Assembly (NCBI GenBank): GCA_039707465.1
Contig: CM077644.1
Span: 189,410,462 to 189,474,461 of the forward strand
Direction of reading: 5' to 3'
Source of the DNA: Rhabdophis nuchalis
Taxonomy: Eukaryota > Chordata > Lepidosauria > Squamata > Natricidae
DNA length: 64,000 bases
In this document: in pieces, positions 59,041 to 64,000 of the stretch
Position numbering within the stretch: the first letter of the stretch is position 1
How the letters are laid out: each line of letters starts with the position of its first letter
Notes under the pieces: model-generated
What the model was told of the DNA's origin: nothing
The model's database searches: none
Seen by the model: the letters and a program-made list of their open reading frames with translations, nothing else
Position numbers and translations under genes: made by a program

Positions 59041-60993
59041 ACATTTTAATTTGGACATAATGTGTAGCATAGATGTGAGGAACCTAGATCCTCAGAAACA
59101 TGCTCTGTAATACAGTGATTGCAGTTCCCCATGAAACAGATCTTATCTCAGTTGAGACAGGAAAATAAGGAAATAGAAATGTTAAGACTATCAAGAGTGT
59201 ACATGCATATTTAACTTTTATTGATTTCATCATTCTTATTAATTCAAAAATGTAGTTATGTTCAATGTAATATCACCTGTGCATTTATTAGACCACAAAT
59301 AAGTTGATACAAATTCAGTTGTCACCAGCATGCCATTCTCAGCTAAGTGATTCTTTTATCTAAGCTTTTCTTTTATCCAGCTGCACTAAAAGCTATTTGT
59401 CTTCTTTCTACAACAAAATTGCAGTCCTTTATTAAAGCCCTTCTGAATACATACTCTGGTTTAGATTTCCTTACATTATTAAACAACCAAAAGTATTTGA
59501 AAATAACTATCTAGAGATTGTAATACAACTTTGCTAGTGTCTAAACCTAGATTTTTAAATAGAAAGAAAAAAAATGTGGGGAGGGACAAAAGTAAAACTG
59601 CACTTAACTAATATCATTAGCATTTAATAGCATTTTCAAACTCAGGCTTACTTTGCAATAACATACAAGAGGACTAAATAAAATATATAATCAAGAAGAT
59701 CAAGCAGAGCTTTATTTGCTTAGAGTCTAAAACTATATGAGGTAAAATTAAAAATGGAGACAAGACAGGAATTTAATTTAATAGAATTATAAAGTTATTT
59801 AACTTTTTCTCAATATAATAATATAAATTCTTCCAGCATTCTAGCACTATATTGGTTTCTCCAGTGCACATTTTCAAAAATGATGTCATGGGTAGTCCCA
59901 TCAGATCCTGCAGAGAACAATTAAATAGCCATTGTCTCTTCCATATCTATTCGACTTGGGTTTAATTTGGACAATATAAATAGAATGAATAGGTTGTGTT
60001 CAAGATTGCTTGTCTTCCCACATGAGCCCATTTCCTTATTTCTCCATAGTGGGCAGTGCTTTGCAATAATTGTTTATAATAACTACATGGACACATGGTG
60101 GCCAACTCAACACCAGTGTGCTCTAATGTAGTTCAGACTAATCTTCTCTCCCAAAGTCAATACTGATTCAATACAATACAGGGTAGTTGAATCTTCTCTC
60201 AATATAGCACAGTCATAAAAATAAACACACAGCTGTTCAGCTAAGAAGCATAATACAGTATTATATCTCATCCAGAGAGCTAAAGCGTTTTCAAACAAAA
60301 GAATTTGGTTCTGCGACTATTGTCATATACCCAAGCTGTCCTGCATGCATCATTTATTCCAGACATGCTTTCATGGCAGCTGGAAGAGGCTTGACTATGG
60401 ATGTTGATTGTGTAAAGGAGACTGGCATTTTAAGGTAAACACTGAGACTTTTCATCCATAAGATGCAACAGCTGCTACAACTGCGGATATAATTTCTGAC
60501 ATAGCTAGTGACGAGTAGAATATAATGTCTTTCAAAATGAGTGACTGTAGCATACTGAAAGCCCTCTATTGAACAGAAATCCTTTGGCATCCTAGCAGCT
60601 GATTCTCCTGTTTGGAAGAAGAAAAGCTTTTACTTCACAGTGGAATAAACTACTGACAAAAATAATAATAATTTAGAGTTGGCCTGTGACACTTTCCATG
60701 TTATAGTGAAGTGATGGTGAACATTTTTGTCAAAAATTTAGAAAATGCATGCCTTGACTGGTGGTGTGTCTGACCCAAACAAAAGAAGCCTTTCTGGAAA
60801 AGTCTCCTCTTCTCTCCTTTGGATTCTCCTCTCCAAACCCTCTGGAAGTAACACGAGAAAGCCCTGCTTTTGAGGGCCTCCCAAGCCTTGGAAAATCATA
60901 CATGTAACATTGCTGTGATGTTTTTATTTTACACAGATGGCCATATAATATTTTTCAATGAAAAAGACAAAATACAAGAAGCAACACATTTTA
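59041..60993. other. Unassigned AT-rich DNA
   Basis: About 1.9 kb with no gene. At 60712 agtgatggtgaacattttt resembles the left end of the 24814-type hAT element, but a matching right end was not found. Confidence 0.4.
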
Positions 60994-61064
60994 TCCTCCC
61001 TCTCTCCCTCCCTCCCTCCTTCCTTCCTTCCTTCCTTCCTTCCTTCCTTCCTTCCTTCCTTCCC
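60994..61064 (+). repeat. (CCCT)n/(CCTT)n microsatellite
   Basis: CTCC units pass into about 11 CCTT units, giving repeat-encoded open frames on both strands. Confidence 0.95.
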
Positions 61065-61214
61065 CAAATGGAAATAAAAATCAAATGCAAGCAGAAAAGT
61101 GATCAATCCATCAGATGTTTAACATAAAATGTTCATAATTAATTTTGAACTTTGCGCAGACAGAAAATTTTTAAGGACCATATTCTGCATTAGTAGCCTT
61201 CCAGTCTTATGGAT

Positions 61215-61308
61215 GCCATATAGAACATAGAATAATAATAGGATTGAAAGGGACCTTCCAATCCATTCCTCTGCCCATGGCAGGAGATCCTGTACTATTC
61301 CAGACTTT
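61215..61308 (-). mobile_element. Antisense CR1 3'-end fragment
   Basis: tagaataataataggattga and aagggaccttccaatcc, then cccatggcaggagatcctg, correspond to the reverse of the CR1 terminal motif. About 90 bp. Confidence 0.7.
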
Positions 61309-61344
61309 CATTGGATTTGATGGATGGATTCATGTGATCATAGA

Positions 61345-61715
61345 AAGAATAACAGGATAATAGAATATAATAATAGAGTCGGAAGAGACCTTGCAAGTCA
61401 TCCAGTTTGCACACACACCAAGCAGGAGCACTTATAACATTTCAGATAAATAGCTGTCCAATTTTTTCTTTAAAATATCCAGTGATGGAACAACTACAAG
61501 TTGTGGAGGTAAGCCATTCCACTATTTGTTAATTGTTCTCACTGTCATGAAATTTCTCCTTAGTTTTAGGTTGCTTCTTTCCTTGATTGGTTTCCATCCA
61601 TTGCTTCTTGGTTTGTTTTGTTTTCAAGTTCTCCCTAGATGAAAAATAGGATCAAGGGGACTGCCTCAGTACTTCCAGGCTGCAAATATTATGTCAACTC
61701 AGCAATAGATTCTAC
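61345..61715 (-). mobile_element. Antisense CR1/L3 LINE, 3' part, older
   Basis: The + strand shows the reverse CR1 end (tagagtcggaagagacc), then ccagtgatggaacaactaca and attgttctcactgtcatgaa, then atttctccttagttttaggt, matching 63880-64000 in order. It is more diverged, and the right boundary is approximate. Confidence 0.75.
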
Positions 61716-63319
61716 TGTTCTTGCCTGTATCCAACTTAAACTAGTGTCTGCTGCACCAAGTAGACACAGAAGAAAACCATCTCCACAAAAGCTAAAACTA
61801 CTTTTATTGAGGTTAGCTATACTAACAGAAACTTCCAAGTTGACTGAGCTGTACCTCCTTTTCCTTTTTATGTTTCAGTGAATCAGGATGACATTTGCCT
61901 GATCCACTGCCAAATGTTATTTCTTTTATCTGAACTTGAAAAAATACTTCAGCCCCTTTTGCCTGGAAGTATTCCTGCATATTTTCATCAGTCACCTACT
62001 GTCTATACCACAGCCTTATGTTCCCTTGAGAATCCAATCATCTGAGGGTAAAGAGCCACAACCCAACATAAGAGAGAGTGAGATAACACCATGCCCAAGC
62101 ATGCCAAGAGACTCCTGAACTAAGCTAGAACTTTTTTTTTTGACATAGCCTACAAAGACATCTCAGCAGCAAGAACAGTTGTGCTTAGATGGGTTCTTGG
62201 TTTTGGGTTCTTGGATGGTTTCTTGGTACTGAGGGGAAAGTAACTTAGCCTGAGAAAATGGAACTACATTGATCCCTGGAGGCCCTCTGTAACTACAAGC
62301 ATAACATAATACTTCCTATAGAAATCCCTGGCATTTGATCTGGGCTCATTTCTTCACTTCCAAAACACATTTTTATCCCTTTCAATGCTGGTTCTTTGAT
62401 TGCTTGCTTTTGTGTTTTGAACCAGGACTGGATTTACAGTTTGAGACTGATGGATTTACTGCAGTAATAAAAGAAATAATAAGCTGCCATTTGTTGAGAC
62501 CAGGGCAGCAGTACATGTTCATTAGGACTTTGCCTCTTTAAAGAAAGAGGTTCTGGCATATCCTTTCCCCAAAGCAAAAGAATAAAATGCAACTACATTT
62601 GTAATTGTTTAACATTTATCAGTTAAAGATTTCAATATGTCCCACATTAAATCATTAATTAAATAAAGATCTCCAGTATTTGGGGCTCGTAAAGGACATG
62701 CTGACATGGCTATCCTATTAAATTAAAAGATAGCATAAAATGTGGGTATTCATAAAATACTACAGTAGGTAGCATTGAAGCTATATATCCATTTGTTAGA
62801 AATAAATCTATTCCACTGAATTCACATTTTTTTGCTCCACAAAATGTCTAGTTTATAAAAGACAAAACACATGCCACAAATCATCTATAAATCAAGTATT
62901 CTAAACTTAAATCTGAAATGTAGTTTCCTCAAGATCATCTAAAAAAAAAAAAAAGTTTTCTCCAAACACACAACATAATCACAAACACACAGCTGTCACA
63001 TAATAAATCCCACACATAAAAATAGTTCAGTCAGGATTATTTCACCCCCCTCAAAGCCCCCACATTGTCTTTCTTCATTTAGATTACCTTCTAAACCCTT
63101 CATTTTATCTATCTTTCTCTCCCTCCCCAATCTCTTTTACTCAAACAAACACATAGAAACATTCCATTTTTTTATTTTTCTTGGAATTTAATGATCCAAA
63201 CATAGTAATGGCTGAGCCTCAGCCTCCCTAACTTTTTTTTTTTTACAAAATTTAAATAAGCAGAATATAATTATCAGATTGAGGATGCTAATGAGGCACC
63301 AAGCAGTTTTTTCAGATGG
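61716..63319. other. Unassigned AT-rich DNA
   Basis: No gene or repeat recognised beyond A or T homopolymers (62940-62954, 63232-63243). Confidence 0.4.
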
Positions 63320-63418
63320 TACTTATACAATACAATACAATAGCAGAGTTGGAAGGGACCTTGGAGGTCATCTAGTCCAACTCCCTGCCTAGGCAGGAAA
63401 CCCTATACCATTTCAGAC
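63320..63418 (-). mobile_element. Antisense CR1 3' end with ATACA tail
   Basis: (ATACA)n at 63325-63341, then agcagagttggaagggacc and ctagtccaactccctgcc. The CR1 part is only about 80 bp, a very short truncated insertion. Confidence 0.85.
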
Positions 63419-63778
63419 TTGTCACAGGAGCTGTATATGAGGAATTCCAAGATATACACCACAGGGACAAATACCAGTGAAGACGTTTGCATAGGGTGCA
63501 GTAGCTGAATTCAGAAAGGCACATATCCATAAAACAAAACTGTAAGTTTACCATATGTGTTAGTGCCAAAATTATTGAGTGCTATATACCAGAAGACAAA
63601 ACACAAACTCTGACTTCATTAGCAACTCTGACATTGCTTCTATCAGTTCTTCATGGTAAAATGTAGTTTGTGTATGTATTGTAAATATAGATGGTGTGAG
63701 GGTATGATAGACATATGTAACTCCCTAATTGGTCACAAATGGAAGTAGGCCCCAAAGTCAAGCTGGTGTCCACAGATA
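63419..63778. other. Unassigned DNA
   Basis: No gene or repeat recognised between the two CR1 tails. Confidence 0.4.
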
Positions 63779-64000
63779 AATACAATACAATACAATACAA
63801 TAGCAGAGTTGGAAGGGACCTTGTAGGTCTTCTAGTCCAACCCCCTGCGTGGGCAGGAACCTTATACCATTTCAGACAAATGGCTATCTAACATCTTTTT
63901 AAAGACTTCCAGGGTTGGGGCATTCACAACTTCTGGAGGCAAGCTGTTCCAGAGGTTAATTGTTCTAACTGTCAGGAAATTTCTCCTTAGTTCTAAGTTG
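63779..64000 (-). mobile_element. Antisense CR1/L3 LINE, cut by the window end
   Basis: (ATACA)n at 63780-63801, then the CR1 3' end and coding end on the minus strand (complement of ttccagaggttaattgttct). It continues past base 64000. The tail unit matches 63325-63341. Confidence 0.88.

Noticed and set aside
60712..60900. A further copy of the 24814-type hAT element
   Set aside because: Only a left-end resemblance; no right end or TSD found.
61639..61881. 80-codon open frame
   Set aside because: Its first part overlaps antisense CR1, and the rest has no recognisable content.

Overview
This window looks like intergenic or deep-intronic nuclear DNA from a squamate reptile, most likely a snake. 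The lineage call rests on its repeats: CR1/L3-type LINEs and a second LINE family whose 3' ends run into ATACA or AGAAT pentamer microsatellites, several L2-clade LINEs, a Bov-B LINE end, tRNA-derived SINEs that resemble the Sauria SINE group, many short hAT-type and TA-flanked MITEs, Penelope-like fragments, a Helitron and two solo LTRs. These families are assigned from memory of motifs, without a database search. I found no host protein-coding exon, rRNA or tRNA gene, CRISPR array or bacterial-type operon. Every open frame with recognisable protein content belongs to a transposable element and is broken, and no two adjacent genes work together here.

Layout. 1-11.9 kb: a SINE, a CR1 3' end split by a hAT MITE, the largest LINE remnant (CR1, 3.5-5.5 kb, with a 39-bp insertion in its reverse transcriptase), an L2 3' part (6.8-7.45 kb) and an antisense LINE (9.8-10.5 kb). 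11.9-18.7 kb: a TA-flanked element carrying tetranucleotide tracts, an L2, several hAT MITEs and a 52-bp inverted repeat at 16.1 kb. 18.7-25.5 kb: mostly unassigned AT-rich DNA with SINEs, a Penelope-like piece and a GC-rich hAT element. 26.2-28.3 kb: stacked antisense L2 pieces pierced by two palindromic MITEs and a solo LTR. 29.5-31.7 kb: two MITEs, a Bov-B end and a Helitron. 32.6-33.55 kb: an old L2. 33.5-41.3 kb: repeat-poor DNA apart from one L2 piece, one hAT and a long ATT/AGT array. 41.3-47.6 kb: SINEs (one with two further insertions inside it), CR1 and the AGAAT-tailed LINE. 47.6-49.7 kb: repeat-poor. 49.7-58.3 kb: dense elements, ending with a hAT MITE that contains a solo LTR, where both duplications are exact. 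58.3-61 kb: sparse. 61-64 kb: antisense CR1 tails; the last is cut by the window edge.

The strongest results are insertion histories read from target-site duplications (TSDs): hAT into CR1 at 2.35 kb, LTR into L2 at 27.3 kb, LTR into hAT at 57.7 kb, a TA element into a SINE at 43.5 kb, and a Helitron at an A/T site at 31.2 kb. Repeat-poor blocks near 34, 36.5, 39-40.7, 48.5 and 56.6-57.6 kb could hold conserved noncoding elements, but that is inference. I did not find a convincing undescribed biological system. The least explained items are the 16.1-kb inverted repeat, the acidic open frame inside the 27.3-kb LTR, the 234-bp insert at 54.9 kb, and a 35-bp block shared by two loci that each sit beside a MITE.
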